A stretch of DNA of 64,000 bases from the NCBI GenBank assembly GCA_034003325.1, contig JAVEYW010000012.1, forward strand, positions 1 through 64,000. The letters are read 5' to 3'. This DNA comes from Desulfobacterales bacterium. Lineage in GTDB: Bacteria > Desulfobacterota > Desulfobacteria > Desulfobacterales > JAFDDL01. The notes beneath the pieces are model-generated. The model saw nothing but the letters and a program-made list of their open reading frames with translations. It did not search any database and had not been told where the DNA came from. Positions 9,095 through 17,909 of this stretch are shown here, piece by piece (the stretch's first letter is position 1; each line of letters starts with the position of its first letter). A program made the position numbers and the translations under genes.

Positions 9095-10270
9095 ATGACC
9101 CAGTCTACTCGTTTTGCCGTAACGCCCCTTAACCGGCGTTGGTTGCTTTTTATTGCGGTATTCGTGTTCGTTCTTTCCGGTTCCGTTCCAATTTACGCGG
9201 TAACGGATTTGTTGCATCGACCGGCTATGAAAACCGGCAAGGCTGTTTCATCGATGCTGACGGATGTGGCCAATACCGGTACCCGTCTCGTCGCCGTGGG
9301 AGAACGCGGGCACATTTTGTATTCCGATGACAAGGGAATCAACTGGCAGCAGGCCGAGGTGCCCACGAGTCTGACCTTGACGGCGGTGTATTTTCCCTCT
9401 GCTCAGAAAGGCTGGGCCGTCGGGCATGACGGCGTTGTCCTGCACTCGGAGGACGGCGGCCTGAATTGGACGCGACAACTGGATGGAATGGCATTGATCG
9501 AGGCCGGGTTAACCCTGGCAAAATCGCTGGTAGCGGAAAAAGAAGCGGCCCTGGCTGCCGCCGATCCGGAAAATCAAACGGCCTTATCTTCTGAATTGGA
9601 TGCGCTGCGGTTTACGATGGAAGATTTTCAGCGTTCCTTCGATGAAAAAATTTGCTGTGAGCCGCTTATGGACGTGTGGTTTAAAAACGACATGGAAGGG
9701 TTTGTCGTTGGCGCCTATGGGCAAATTGGCCGCACGGTGGATGGGGGCAAGACCTGGCAGGCCTGTTGGGATAGAATTGATAATCCGGATCGAAATCACT
9801 TGAATTCCATTTGTGCCGGTGCAAAGGGCTCCATTTTTATCGCGGGCGAATTCGGAAGCATATTTCGCTCGTTGGATGAGGGGGCGCATTTTGAAAAGCT
9901 ATCGTCCTCCTCCTATGACGGCAGCTTCTTCGGCATCGTGGCTTATCCCAATGATCCCTTTGTGATAGCCTACGGGCTCGGCGGCAATATCGTTCACTCC
10001 ACGGATCTGGGCGAAACCTGGCGGCATTTAGAAACGGAAACCGGCGGCACGATTGGCGGCGCGACCGTGTGTTCCGATGGAACGCTCATCATGGTATCCT
10101 ATTCCGGCGTGATTCTGATCGGATCCGGGGAAACCGCCACGTTTACGCAACAAAAAGTCGGCGCCGGATGGATCGGCGTGGCCGATGCCTTGGACGGCAA
10201 TGCGGTGATGGTGGGAATGAGGGGGGCTCAACGGTTACCTATAGGCGATTATAAGCAAGGGGACAAATAA
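9095..10270 (+). CDS. YCF48/BNR-repeat exported beta-propeller protein
   Basis: Protein of 391 aa with a hydrophobic N-terminal signal (WLLFIAVFVFVLSGSV). It has at least five BNR/Asp-box-like turns: SDDKGINW, SEDGGLNW, TVDGGKTW, SLDEGAHF and STDLGETW. These mark a propeller of the YCF48/Hcf136 type, in which family members assist assembly of membrane complexes. A helical insert (residues ~130-180, Ala/Glu-rich) interrupts the propeller after the second blade. The gene ends directly before the MMPL transporter gene (stop 10270, start 10271), which suggests translational coupling and perhaps physical partnership with it. Confidence 0.87.
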   Translation: MTQSTRFAVTPLNRRWLLFIAVFVFVLSGSVPIYAVTDLLHRPAMKTGKAVSSMLTDVANTGTRLVAVGERGHILYSDDKGINWQQAEVPTSLTLTAVYFPSAQKGWAVGHDGVVLHSEDGGLNWTRQLDGMALIEAGLTLAKSLVAEKEAALAAADPENQTALSSELDALRFTMEDFQRSFDEKICCEPLMDVWFKNDMEGFVVGAYGQIGRTVDGGKTWQACWDRIDNPDRNHLNSICAGAKGSIFIAGEFGSIFRSLDEGAHFEKLSSSSYDGSFFGIVAYPNDPFVIAYGLGGNIVHSTDLGETWRHLETETGGTIGGATVCSDGTLIMVSYSGVILIGSGETATFTQQKVGAGWIGVADALDGNAVMVGMRGAQRLPIGDYKQGDK

Positions 10271-12670
10271 ATGGCGGCAAAAGACAAAACAAAAACGGTT
10301 TTGAATTCGAAGAATGAAAAGATACCCTTATTGGAGCTGATCGTTTTTAAAAATCGTCCGGTAATGCTGATCGTTTTCATTTTGGTGACGTTTTTTCTGG
10401 GATATAAAGCGACGGGCCTTCATCTGGATGCCAGTTTTGAAAAAATGATTCCGACCAAACATCCTTATATTGCCAATTATTTGGCTCACAAGGAAGACCT
10501 GAAAGGGTTCGGCAATGCCGTCAGAATCGCGGTGGAAACGACCCAGGGAGATATTTTTACGCCCGAGTTTCAGGAGATTCTGCGTAACATTACGGATGAA
10601 ATATTTTTTATTCCCGGCGTGGAGCGCTCCGCCATCGAATCCCTCTGGACGCCCAATACCCGGTGGATAGAAGTGACCGAAGAGGGCTTTGAGGGCGGCG
10701 CCGTCATTCCGGACACCTATGACGGCTCACCGGACAGCATTGCGTTGCTGAAGGAAAATGTGTTCAAGGCCAGAATCATCGGAAGATTGGTGGCCAACGA
10801 TTTCAAATCCGCCGTCGTCAACGTGCCCCTGATGGAAATCAACCCCGATACGGGGCAGCCGCTCAGCTACAAGGAGTTTTCAGGCCGGCTTGAAGAGCTG
10901 GTTCGTGAAAAATATCAAAGCGATACCATTAAAATACACATTGTCGGGTTTGCCAAGGTAATGGGGGATATGCTGGACGCCACCGACAAGATCGCCATTT
11001 TCTTTGGTGTCACCATATTGATCACCACCATCATTTTATTCGGTTATACCCGATGTGTTCGCAGTACCCTTTTATTGATCGGCTGTTCCATCATAGCCGC
11101 CGTGTGGCAGTTGGGGACGCTGAAAGTGTTCAATCTGGCGCTGGACCCTTACTCGATGCTGGTTCCCTTTTTAATATTCGCTATCGGGGTGAGCCACGGC
11201 GTCCAGATTATTTCCGGCGTTCATCGTGAGACCGCCAATGGTGCGGATAAACTTCAAGCGGCCCGATTGACGTTTCGGCAACTGTATAAACCGGGGCTTA
11301 CCGCGCTGATAACCGACGGCATCGGGTTTGCCACGATGGCGATTATTCAGATCACGGTCATTCAACAACTGGCGATAGGCGCCAGTATCGGCGTGGTGAT
11401 CCTCATTGCCACCAATCTGGCCATGTTGCCGATTCTTGTTTCCTACACCGGGGTTCGGCGTTCAGAAACCGAAAAACTGATAGGATCCGGCATTTCGATT
11501 AAAGGCTTTGTCTGGTCTACACTGGCGAAAATGACCGGGAAAAAGGCGTCAGTGGTTGCGGTTTTGGTGGCGGTAGGGTTATTCGCGCTTGGAATCATCG
11601 GCGGCAAGAATTTAAAAATCGGCGATCTTGATCCCGGTGCGCCGGAGCTCAGGCCGAATTCCCGGTATAATCTGGATAATGCGTTCATGGTGGCAAACTA
11701 TTCCGCGAGTTCCGATCTTTTTGTCGTCATGGTGAAAACGCCCGAGGAGCAGAACAGTGATTACAATAACCTGGTTGCCATGGAAGCGCTTCAGTGGCAA
11801 TTGGAACAGCTTCCGGGGGTGCAGGCGACCAGTTCTATTGCGGATGCGGTGAAAATGCTCCTGACCGGGTTTAATGAGGGAAATCTAAAATGGAAGGGAT
11901 TGACGTCCAATCAACGGACACTGAACGCCGTGGCCATCAAAGCGCCCCCGAGCGCCAGCAATCGCGCGGGCACGAATTCTCCGATCGTAATCTACCTGAA
12001 AGATCATAAGGCGGAAACCCTTCAAGCCGTGGTCGACCTGGTGGAGGAATTTTCTTCCAAAAACAATACGGAAACATCGAAGTTTCTGATGGCTGCCGGC
12101 AGTTCGGGAATTGAAGCGGCGACCAATATTGTCATCAGTAAAGCCCAATATGTCATGCTGTTCTGGGTTTACGGCATCGTGGCGGTGCTTTGCGTGATTA
12201 CCTTTCGGTCGATCGGGTCGGTGGTCGCCATCATTTTGCCGTTGATGCTGACCTCGGTGCTCTGCCAAGTGGTGATGGTTTGGTTGGGCATCGGCGTCAA
12301 GGTGGCAACGCTTCCGGTCATTGCGCTGGGCGTGGGCATCGGGGTGGACTACGGCATCTATATTTACAGCAAGATGCAGTATGGCCTAAGCGAGGGCCTT
12401 TCCCTTTTCGATGCTTATGAAAAGACCATGCGAATTACCGGTAAGGCGGTTATTCTGATCGGCTTCATGCTGGCCGTCGGTGTGGCCACATGGGCGTTTT
12501 CACCCATCAAATTTCAAGCGGACATGGGCATACTGCTCACCTTCATGTTTTTCGTGAACATGATCGGCGCCATTGTCCTGCTGCCGGCCCTGGCCGGTCT
12601 GATGGAACGGGCTCGCCGAATTTTTGCCGGAAAACGGGAACAGGCGCTCGACGTTCGGGCGGCAGGTTAA
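10271..12670 (+). CDS. MMPL/RND family transporter
   Basis: Inner-membrane protein of 799 aa with two repeats of one helix, a large periplasmic domain and a five-helix bundle. The first helix is near residues 30-50, the first bundle near 240-400, a helix near 425-445, and the last bundle near 630-785. The motif GVGIGVDYGIYIYS in the second bundle is typical of the RND/MMPL (hydrophobe exporter-like) core. It follows the YCF48-like gene without a gap. With DUF1302 and DUF1329 proteins it probably moves a hydrophobic compound or lipid across the envelope; direction cannot be read. Confidence 0.9.
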   Translation: MAAKDKTKTVLNSKNEKIPLLELIVFKNRPVMLIVFILVTFFLGYKATGLHLDASFEKMIPTKHPYIANYLAHKEDLKGFGNAVRIAVETTQGDIFTPEFQEILRNITDEIFFIPGVERSAIESLWTPNTRWIEVTEEGFEGGAVIPDTYDGSPDSIALLKENVFKARIIGRLVANDFKSAVVNVPLMEINPDTGQPLSYKEFSGRLEELVREKYQSDTIKIHIVGFAKVMGDMLDATDKIAIFFGVTILITTIILFGYTRCVRSTLLLIGCSIIAAVWQLGTLKVFNLALDPYSMLVPFLIFAIGVSHGVQIISGVHRETANGADKLQAARLTFRQLYKPGLTALITDGIGFATMAIIQITVIQQLAIGASIGVVILIATNLAMLPILVSYTGVRRSETEKLIGSGISIKGFVWSTLAKMTGKKASVVAVLVAVGLFALGIIGGKNLKIGDLDPGAPELRPNSRYNLDNAFMVANYSASSDLFVVMVKTPEEQNSDYNNLVAMEALQWQLEQLPGVQATSSIADAVKMLLTGFNEGNLKWKGLTSNQRTLNAVAIKAPPSASNRAGTNSPIVIYLKDHKAETLQAVVDLVEEFSSKNNTETSKFLMAAGSSGIEAATNIVISKAQYVMLFWVYGIVAVLCVITFRSIGSVVAIILPLMLTSVLCQVVMVWLGIGVKVATLPVIALGVGIGVDYGIYIYSKMQYGLSEGLSLFDAYEKTMRITGKAVILIGFMLAVGVATWAFSPIKFQADMGILLTFMFFVNMIGAIVLLPALAGLMERARRIFAGKREQALDVRAAG

Positions 12671-12718
12671 CCGCTGGAATGAATAGTTGATCCGATAGGA
12701 TCAGGGAGGCAGTTTATT

Positions 12719-14266
12719 ATGTGGATTTATCCGGAAATCAAAACACTGGCGGACGTGCCCACTTATTACGCCAAACAGAAGGGTGGCGAAAAGGTTTTTT
12801 TGCTGGCCGACCGATCGATTACCTATAAGGAATGGGAGCGGGAAAGCAATCGTATCGCCAACGCCCTCATAGAGAGAAAGATTCCCAGATATTCGCGAAT
12901 CAGTTTTATCGGCAAGAACTCCGAATACTTTTTTTATATCTGGTTCGGCGTGATGAAGGCGGGGCAAGCGTTTCTTCCGCTGAATTGGCGGCTTGCGCCC
13001 GCTGAACTGGCTGCGGTCGTCAAGGATGCGGGCATTCCCCTGGTATTTGCGACTTATGAGTATAAGGAAACGATTGAGAAGATAAAAGAGAGTTGCGATC
13101 ACGAATTTGAGGTGGTTTTTTTCAATTCAGAGGACAGGCGTTCCACGGCGCTTGAAAATTGGATCGGATCCGTTGATGACGGCAGGCCGCAAGTCAACAT
13201 ACAGTTGGAGGACACGTCCATTCAGTTATACACCTCGGGAACAACCGGTATGCCAAAAGGCGTTGAGCTGACTTTCGGGTCCCACACCTTCTGGTTCCTC
13301 AAGTTGGACCTGGAGCCTTCATTGTCCTTTTGGGAGTCGGACGTCATGCTGTTCGTTGCGCCCAATTTCCATCTGCTGGCGCTTAACTACGGTATGGCGG
13401 CCTTATATAACGGCAGTAAACTGTCCGTTGTGCCGGAGGTGAGAATCGAATTGATGATCGAGGCCATTCGGCGGGACAAGGTGTCGGCGCTGGCGCTGGC
13501 GCCTATCATGATCGAAAGCCTGCTGAACGCCCCCAACCGCCAACCGTATGATTTTGACTCGTTGCGATTTATTCTCTACGCGGGGTCTTCCATCAGCCCG
13601 GATTTGCTGGCGCGGGCCGTTAAAGAGATGAAATGCGATTTTCTGCAGTTTTACGGCTCAACGGAAAGCGGCGGCGGGTTTACCCTGTTGCCGCCCGAAG
13701 ACCATAACAAGGTGGAGAAGCTAAAATCCTGCGGTCGGGCTCTACCCTACGTTGAAATAAAGACGATTGATATTAACGGGCGGGAAACTGGGGTCGGAAA
13801 ACCCGGTGAGGTCGTGGCAAGAGTACCCACGATATTCAAACAATATTTCAAGCAACCGGAGTTGACCGCGGAGGTGCTGAAAGACGGCTGGTACCATACG
13901 GGTGACGTGGCGTATCGCGACGAGGCGGGATATTATTATATCGTCGATCGAACCAAGGATATGATTATCTCCGGTGGCGAAAACATTTACTCCATCGAAG
14001 TGGAACAAGCGTTGCTAAAACATTCGGCCGTCCAGAATGCGGCGGTTATCGGTGTGCCGCATGAAAAGTGGGGGGAAGCGGTCAAGGCCCTGGTGATACT
14101 GAGGGAAGGGGAAAGCGCGACGGCGGATGAGCTGCTGACCCATTGCCGGAGTCTGATCGCCGGCTATAAGATACCAAAATCAATCGAGTTCGTGGATAGT
14201 TTTCCCTTGTCTCCAGCGGGGAAAATTTTGAAGACCGCACTTCGTAAAGTACACGGCAGTGTATGA
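12719..14266 (+). CDS. Acyl-CoA synthetase (AMP-forming), paralogue A
   Basis: Cytoplasmic ligase of 515 aa that should activate a carboxylic acid to a CoA ester via an acyl-AMP. The P-loop YTSGTTGMPKG lies near residue 172, the hinge region YHTGDV...DRTKDMIISGGEN near 395-425, and the adenylation lysine in SPAGKIL near 498. It shares its first residues (MWIYPEIKTLADVPTY) and layout with the synthetases at 22642 and 31688, so the three come from duplication. GGGAGG lies upstream of the ATG. It sits 48 nt after the MMPL gene in the same operon. Substrate class (fatty, alicyclic or aromatic acid) is not decided by sequence. Confidence 0.9.
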   Translation: MWIYPEIKTLADVPTYYAKQKGGEKVFLLADRSITYKEWERESNRIANALIERKIPRYSRISFIGKNSEYFFYIWFGVMKAGQAFLPLNWRLAPAELAAVVKDAGIPLVFATYEYKETIEKIKESCDHEFEVVFFNSEDRRSTALENWIGSVDDGRPQVNIQLEDTSIQLYTSGTTGMPKGVELTFGSHTFWFLKLDLEPSLSFWESDVMLFVAPNFHLLALNYGMAALYNGSKLSVVPEVRIELMIEAIRRDKVSALALAPIMIESLLNAPNRQPYDFDSLRFILYAGSSISPDLLARAVKEMKCDFLQFYGSTESGGGFTLLPPEDHNKVEKLKSCGRALPYVEIKTIDINGRETGVGKPGEVVARVPTIFKQYFKQPELTAEVLKDGWYHTGDVAYRDEAGYYYIVDRTKDMIISGGENIYSIEVEQALLKHSAVQNAAVIGVPHEKWGEAVKALVILREGESATADELLTHCRSLIAGYKIPKSIEFVDSFPLSPAGKILKTALRKVHGSV

Positions 14267-14337
14267 AGCAAGGATAAACCGGTTGGTGAGCATTACCGGT
14301 TTGTTAATGAAAACAACATGCTGGCGTCGCGGTCACC

Positions 14338-14423
14338 GTAGGGGCGGACCTATGTGTCCGCCCTGGTTTGGCGGGGAGCGTGCACCATGATTCACGGGGG
14401 CAGACACACAGGTCTGCCCCTAC
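14338..14423. repeat. Inverted repeat, family R3
   Basis: The left arm starts GTAGGGGCGGACCTATGTG and the right arm ends CACAGGTCTGCCCCTAC, with about 30 nt between the arms. It is a diverged, larger-looped relative of 519-580. It lies inside the operon between the synthetase and the small secreted protein. Confidence 0.7.
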
Positions 14424-14483
14424 AACGGCAATTGGCGCACGCAACGTTCAGGACCCTATAGAGGAAAATGAAGGGAATTAAAG

Positions 14484-14948
14484 ATGAAAGGTTTTAGAGC
14501 CCAGTGGATTCGTTCCTTAGTATTGATAATGATCTGTGCTTTTTTTGTATTGCATACCGGTCTGTTGAATGCCGCACAGTGTTTCATTGTCAGAATCGCC
14601 AAAGAGTCCGTCGGCGGAGAGCACCGAATTTATCTCTACCCGAGTGAATTGAAAGTGCCAAAAGATAGTTGTGTGATCTGGGTCAGTTGGATTGAAAAAG
14701 AAAATGTGAGCATCAATTTTGATGAAAATTCCAAATCCTGCATTCTTGCGACCGAGTCCGCATCCGGTTTTATCGAGGCTGAAGGGTGTTTTCTCACCGA
14801 TTTTTTGACATACGGCAAGACAGTCAGTTTGAATTTCAAGGAAGCCGGAACCTTTTCTTATAAATTGGAGGTGTTGGAAAAATCAGCCAAACCCGAAGAG
14901 GGTCCGCGCAGAAGAATCGTGAGGGAGGGAAAAGTGGTTGTTGAATAA
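14484..14948 (+). CDS. Small exported protein with cupredoxin-like sequence pattern
   Basis: Protein of 154 aa, not assigned to a named family. The signal peptide (LVLIMICAFFVLHTGLLNAA) ends near NAA|QCF. The mature part follows a plastocyanin-like order: strand, KVPKDSCVIWVSW (compare V-x-x-G-x-x-V-x-W), later FLTYGKTVSLNFKEAGTFSYKLEV (compare G-x-T-x-x-x-x-F-x-x-x-G-x-Y/F). The usual copper ligands (His, then Cys-x-x-x-x-His) are absent; C26, C49 and others may pair. It ends 18 nt before the dehydrogenase gene, inside the operon. A periplasmic binding or structural role is a guess. Confidence 0.7.
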   Translation: MKGFRAQWIRSLVLIMICAFFVLHTGLLNAAQCFIVRIAKESVGGEHRIYLYPSELKVPKDSCVIWVSWIEKENVSINFDENSKSCILATESASGFIEAEGCFLTDFLTYGKTVSLNFKEAGTFSYKLEVLEKSAKPEEGPRRRIVREGKVVVE

Positions 14949-14966
14949 ACAAGGAGGATTAGCAAC

Positions 14967-16103
14967 GTGTTGAAAAGAAGTATTTATAACGAAGATCATG
15001 CGCTTTTTCGGGATAGTGTAAGAGAATTTTTTAAACGGGAGATGGTTCCGAATCTTGATAAGTGGGAGAAAAACGGTATTGTTGATCGTGAATTCTGGCT
15101 TGCTTGCGGTGCGCAAGGGTACCTGCTGCCGGATATTCCGGAAGAATACGGCGGTGGGGGGCTTGATTTTAAAATCAATGCGATTATCGGGGAAGAACAG
15201 GCATTTGTCGGTTCATGTAGTCCGGCTTTCAGTAATCACAGCGATATTGTCGCCCATTATGTGAACAATTACGGCACCGAAGCGGTCAAACGGCAATGGT
15301 TACCCAAAATGGCCACCGGCGAAGCCATCGGCAGCATCTGTATGACGGAGCCGGACACGGGAAGCGATTTAAAAGCGATTAAAACGAAAGCAACGCGCAC
15401 CAGCGGCGGTTACCTGTTGAATGGTTCCAAAACGTTTATCACCAACGGGTTGAGCAGCGATTTCGGCGTCGTAGCCGCGCGAACCGGCTCGGGCAGGGGC
15501 GCGGATACAATCTCTTTATTTGTTTGTGACGCCTCGGCCGAAGGCTACACAAAAGGGCGGAAACTCGAGAAGATCGGGAATAAATCGGTGGATACCATCG
15601 AGCTGTTTTTTGATAATCTCTTTGTTCCGGCAGAAAATCTGCTGGGGGAGGAAGGCCGCGGGTTTGCGTATATGATGCAGGAATTGCCTCAGGAGCGGTT
15701 AACCATCGCGGTTTCCTGTCAGGCGGCCGCTCAGCATGCCTATGACATTACAGTCCCCTACGTCAAAGAGCGAAAAGCCTTTGGCAGACCCATTATCGAT
15801 TTTCAAAACACGCGCTTTGTGCTGGCGGACATTAAAAGCAAGCTTCAGGTCGGCTGGGCGCATTTGGACGCCTGCATTCAAGCGGTGGTGGATAAAAAAT
15901 TAACCGTTCACCAAGCGGCGGCCGCCAAACTCTGGCATACCGAGCTGCGCAGCAACGTCGTGGATAGCTGCTTGCAACTGTTCGGCGGGTACGGTTATAT
16001 TGAAGAGTACGAAATTGCCCGGTTATGGCGGGATGCGCGGGTGATGAGACTTTACGGCGGCACCTCCGAGATATTGAAAGAATTGATCGGCAGATCCATT
16101 TAA
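14967..16103 (+). CDS. Acyl-CoA dehydrogenase, LCAD-like (paralogue A)
   Basis: FAD-dependent alpha,beta-dehydrogenation of an acyl-CoA; 378 aa. The ACAD signatures are present: MTEPDTGSD near 126-134, GSKTFITNG near 153-161, and ERKAFGRPI. The C-terminal position that carries the base in MCAD/SCAD reads YGGTSEI, so Gly replaces Glu. A Glu (E243 in LPQER) occupies the alternative position used by LCAD and isovaleryl-CoA dehydrogenase, which marks the subgroup. The start is GTG at 14967 after AAGGAGG. The paralogue at 33382-34518 has the same length. It works downstream of the synthetase in the operon. Confidence 0.9.
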   Translation: MLKRSIYNEDHALFRDSVREFFKREMVPNLDKWEKNGIVDREFWLACGAQGYLLPDIPEEYGGGGLDFKINAIIGEEQAFVGSCSPAFSNHSDIVAHYVNNYGTEAVKRQWLPKMATGEAIGSICMTEPDTGSDLKAIKTKATRTSGGYLLNGSKTFITNGLSSDFGVVAARTGSGRGADTISLFVCDASAEGYTKGRKLEKIGNKSVDTIELFFDNLFVPAENLLGEEGRGFAYMMQELPQERLTIAVSCQAAAQHAYDITVPYVKERKAFGRPIIDFQNTRFVLADIKSKLQVGWAHLDACIQAVVDKKLTVHQAAAAKLWHTELRSNVVDSCLQLFGGYGYIEEYEIARLWRDARVMRLYGGTSEILKELIGRSI

Positions 16104-16111
16104 GCGTGGCC

Positions 16112-16224
16112 TAATCCGGCAAAGCCGGATGCTGGGATGCTGGAATGCTGGGATGCATAAAGCCATCTTTCACCTTCGGCGAATATGCGCGCAAAAGCGT
16201 GCATGTTTCTGGTAAAGGGCCTAA
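16112..16224. repeat. Dispersed repeat, family R2
   Basis: It starts CCGGCAAAGCCGGATGCTGG and ends GCATGTTTCTGGTAAAGGGCC. It is closely related to 7397-7515 and to the reversed copy at 50035-50145. It lies between the dehydrogenase and the flavoenzyme genes and would be transcribed in the operon. Confidence 0.85.
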
Positions 16225-16277
16225 GAATCACAAAACTATCAGTATGTATAGTAATAAGTATTTTTAAGGAGAATAAA

Positions 16278-17684
16278 ATGGCGAAGAAATGTGATGTAAT
16301 TATTATCGGTGCCGGGATCGGCGGGCTGGCGGCAGGCGCGGCATTGGCTTCAAGGGGGAAAAACGTAACGGTTCTTGAAAAGGCGCCGATTGTCGGTGGC
16401 AGGGCTACGTCTTTTCCGCTGAAAGGGATTTTAACCGAATACGGATTTCACGGCCTGTCCGCGGGCGGCCATGCGGTGAAACTGCTGGACCTGGTCGGAC
16501 AGAGTATTCCCCTGCAGACGCTCGACCCCAATTTCGTTCTTTTTCGGAACAAGAAATTCCATGAAGTGCCCGGTGAGATCGATGATTTTGCCACCTGGGA
16601 CTACATTCCGGCAGGAGACCGGCCGGAGCTGATCGACACCTTGCGTTTGGTGGAAAAGATGAGCTTTGACGAGATGGAGGAGTGGGATTATATCGGTTTT
16701 GGCGACTGGCTGAAAGATCATACCAGCAGCCTGGATGTGCAGGACTTCATCGCGCAGATGGGCAATATTTATATCACCGAAGAGTTTAATTCCAATCTTT
16801 CCGCCGGTGAAGTGCTCCGGTGCCTGAAGCTGGCCCTGAAGGAAAAGGCATGGTCCGTGTATCCGAAGGACGGTCCCTTGAACCTGATCAACGAGGCCTT
16901 TGCCAAGGCGGTTACCGCCGGTGGCGGTGAGGTGTTGCTGAACAGCGTGGCGCGTGAAATCACCGTGCGCAAAGAGGCGGTGACCGGTGTGATCGCAGAG
17001 AGCAAGGACGGCGTCTTGAAGCTCGAAGCGCCCATCGTGATCAGCAACATGCCGGTGTGGGATATTTTCCGGCTGATTCCACGGGACTTTTTCCCCAGAT
17101 GGTTTGTGGATAAGGCGCGTTTTTTAGAAGAGCACAGCCAGTTGGCGGCACGGGCCAGCGCCGGCATCACCTGCATCAGCAAGAAACCGCTGATGTCTTA
17201 TAAGACGGCGGTGCTGGTTCCCTGTATGGAAGAGGTCAACAGCACGGGCGCCAGCTACGTGAGATGGCTCAGCGAACCCACCAACTGGGTGCCGAGCATT
17301 GCGCCCCAGGGCCAGCACCTCTTTCAGTACGGCCCGGTATGGCCGCGCTGGTACGTGGATTTGCTTCGAGAGCGAAAATCCATCTACGATAAGGAGATTC
17401 GAAGCTTCTGGCGGGAGATCAAGACCATGTTCCCCGATTTCAAGGATGAGGACATCATCTGGAAGGGGGACGGCGTGATTCTGGCGACGGACACGAGCAT
17501 GGCCTTTCCGGGCAACGCCTGGAAGCAACGGCTGGACGTCAGGGCGCCGAATGTGGCCGGACTCTACAACGTGGGCGATACCGTACGCGGCTGGGGCGTC
17601 GCCATGGATACCGCGGTATCGTCGGCAGTCCTTTGCGCGCAGAAGATCCTCAAAACAAAATTGATCGACCTGGAAGAGTTTTAG
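16278..17684 (+). CDS. Phytoene desaturase-like FAD-dependent oxidoreductase
   Basis: Flavoenzyme of 468 aa. The Rossmann dinucleotide fold is at the N-terminus (IIIGAGIGGLAAGAALASRG, then an acidic strand end VLEK), followed by GGRATSF, the second FAD motif of the amine oxidase/CrtI superfamily. The C-terminus (LYNVGDTVRGWGVAMDTAV) matches the last FAD-contacting segment. The start at 16278 follows AAGGAG; upstream in-frame codons come from the R2 repeat. It is the last gene of the operon that starts at 5846. Superfamily members desaturate isoprenoids or oxidise cyclic ring systems, so a ring or side-chain desaturation is plausible. Confidence 0.87.
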   Translation: MAKKCDVIIIGAGIGGLAAGAALASRGKNVTVLEKAPIVGGRATSFPLKGILTEYGFHGLSAGGHAVKLLDLVGQSIPLQTLDPNFVLFRNKKFHEVPGEIDDFATWDYIPAGDRPELIDTLRLVEKMSFDEMEEWDYIGFGDWLKDHTSSLDVQDFIAQMGNIYITEEFNSNLSAGEVLRCLKLALKEKAWSVYPKDGPLNLINEAFAKAVTAGGGEVLLNSVAREITVRKEAVTGVIAESKDGVLKLEAPIVISNMPVWDIFRLIPRDFFPRWFVDKARFLEEHSQLAARASAGITCISKKPLMSYKTAVLVPCMEEVNSTGASYVRWLSEPTNWVPSIAPQGQHLFQYGPVWPRWYVDLLRERKSIYDKEIRSFWREIKTMFPDFKDEDIIWKGDGVILATDTSMAFPGNAWKQRLDVRAPNVAGLYNVGDTVRGWGVAMDTAVSSAVLCAQKILKTKLIDLEEF

Positions 17685-17714
17685 TACCGCATTGCGGTTT
17701 CAGTAACTTATAAC

Positions 17715-17770
17715 AACAGGCTCTTTTATCAAAATCTTCCCGTAGCGGGATAAAGATAAAAGAGCCTGTT
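17715..17770 (+). terminator. Rho-independent-type terminator of the long operon
   Basis: Arms 17715-17730 and 17755-17770 (AACAGGCTCTTTTATC and its exact complement) form a 16-bp stem with a nested smaller hairpin in the loop. TTTTG overlaps the 3' end. It follows the last operon gene by 30 nt. Confidence 0.7.
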
Positions 17771-17786
17771 TTGCTACATATCCGGT

Positions 17787-17846
17787 AACTGCTCAGTAGT
17801 CAGGGAGCAGAATCCAGAATTCAGAATAAAAACAACTGAAAGCAGG
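17787..17846. repeat. Dispersed repeat, family R1, inside a HEPN gene
   Basis: AACTGCTCAGTAGTCAGG followed by CAGAATCCAGAATTCAGAA and AAAACAACTGAAAGCAGG. It is the same order as the left half of 341-496. One edge coincides with the point where the HEPN reading frame at 17909 loses family resemblance. Confidence 0.7.
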
Positions 17847-17909
17847 AAGATTTTTACGGTATTCCCTGAGAAACCTAAGTTTGGATTCAATCACATCGGG
17901 GTCAGGCAT
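17793..17909 (-). pseudogene. HEPN (DUF86) toxin gene, truncated by repeat R1
   Basis: The ATG at 17909 overlaps the end of the MNT gene, the usual arrangement for MNT-HEPN pairs. It encodes MPDPDVIESKLRFLREYRKN and then runs into the R1 repeat, which supplies about 17 foreign residues and a stop at 17793. The start fits HEPN/DUF86 proteins, but the helix bundle and the R-x4-H RNase motif are missing. An intact pair for comparison is at 61103-61766. Confidence 0.6.
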
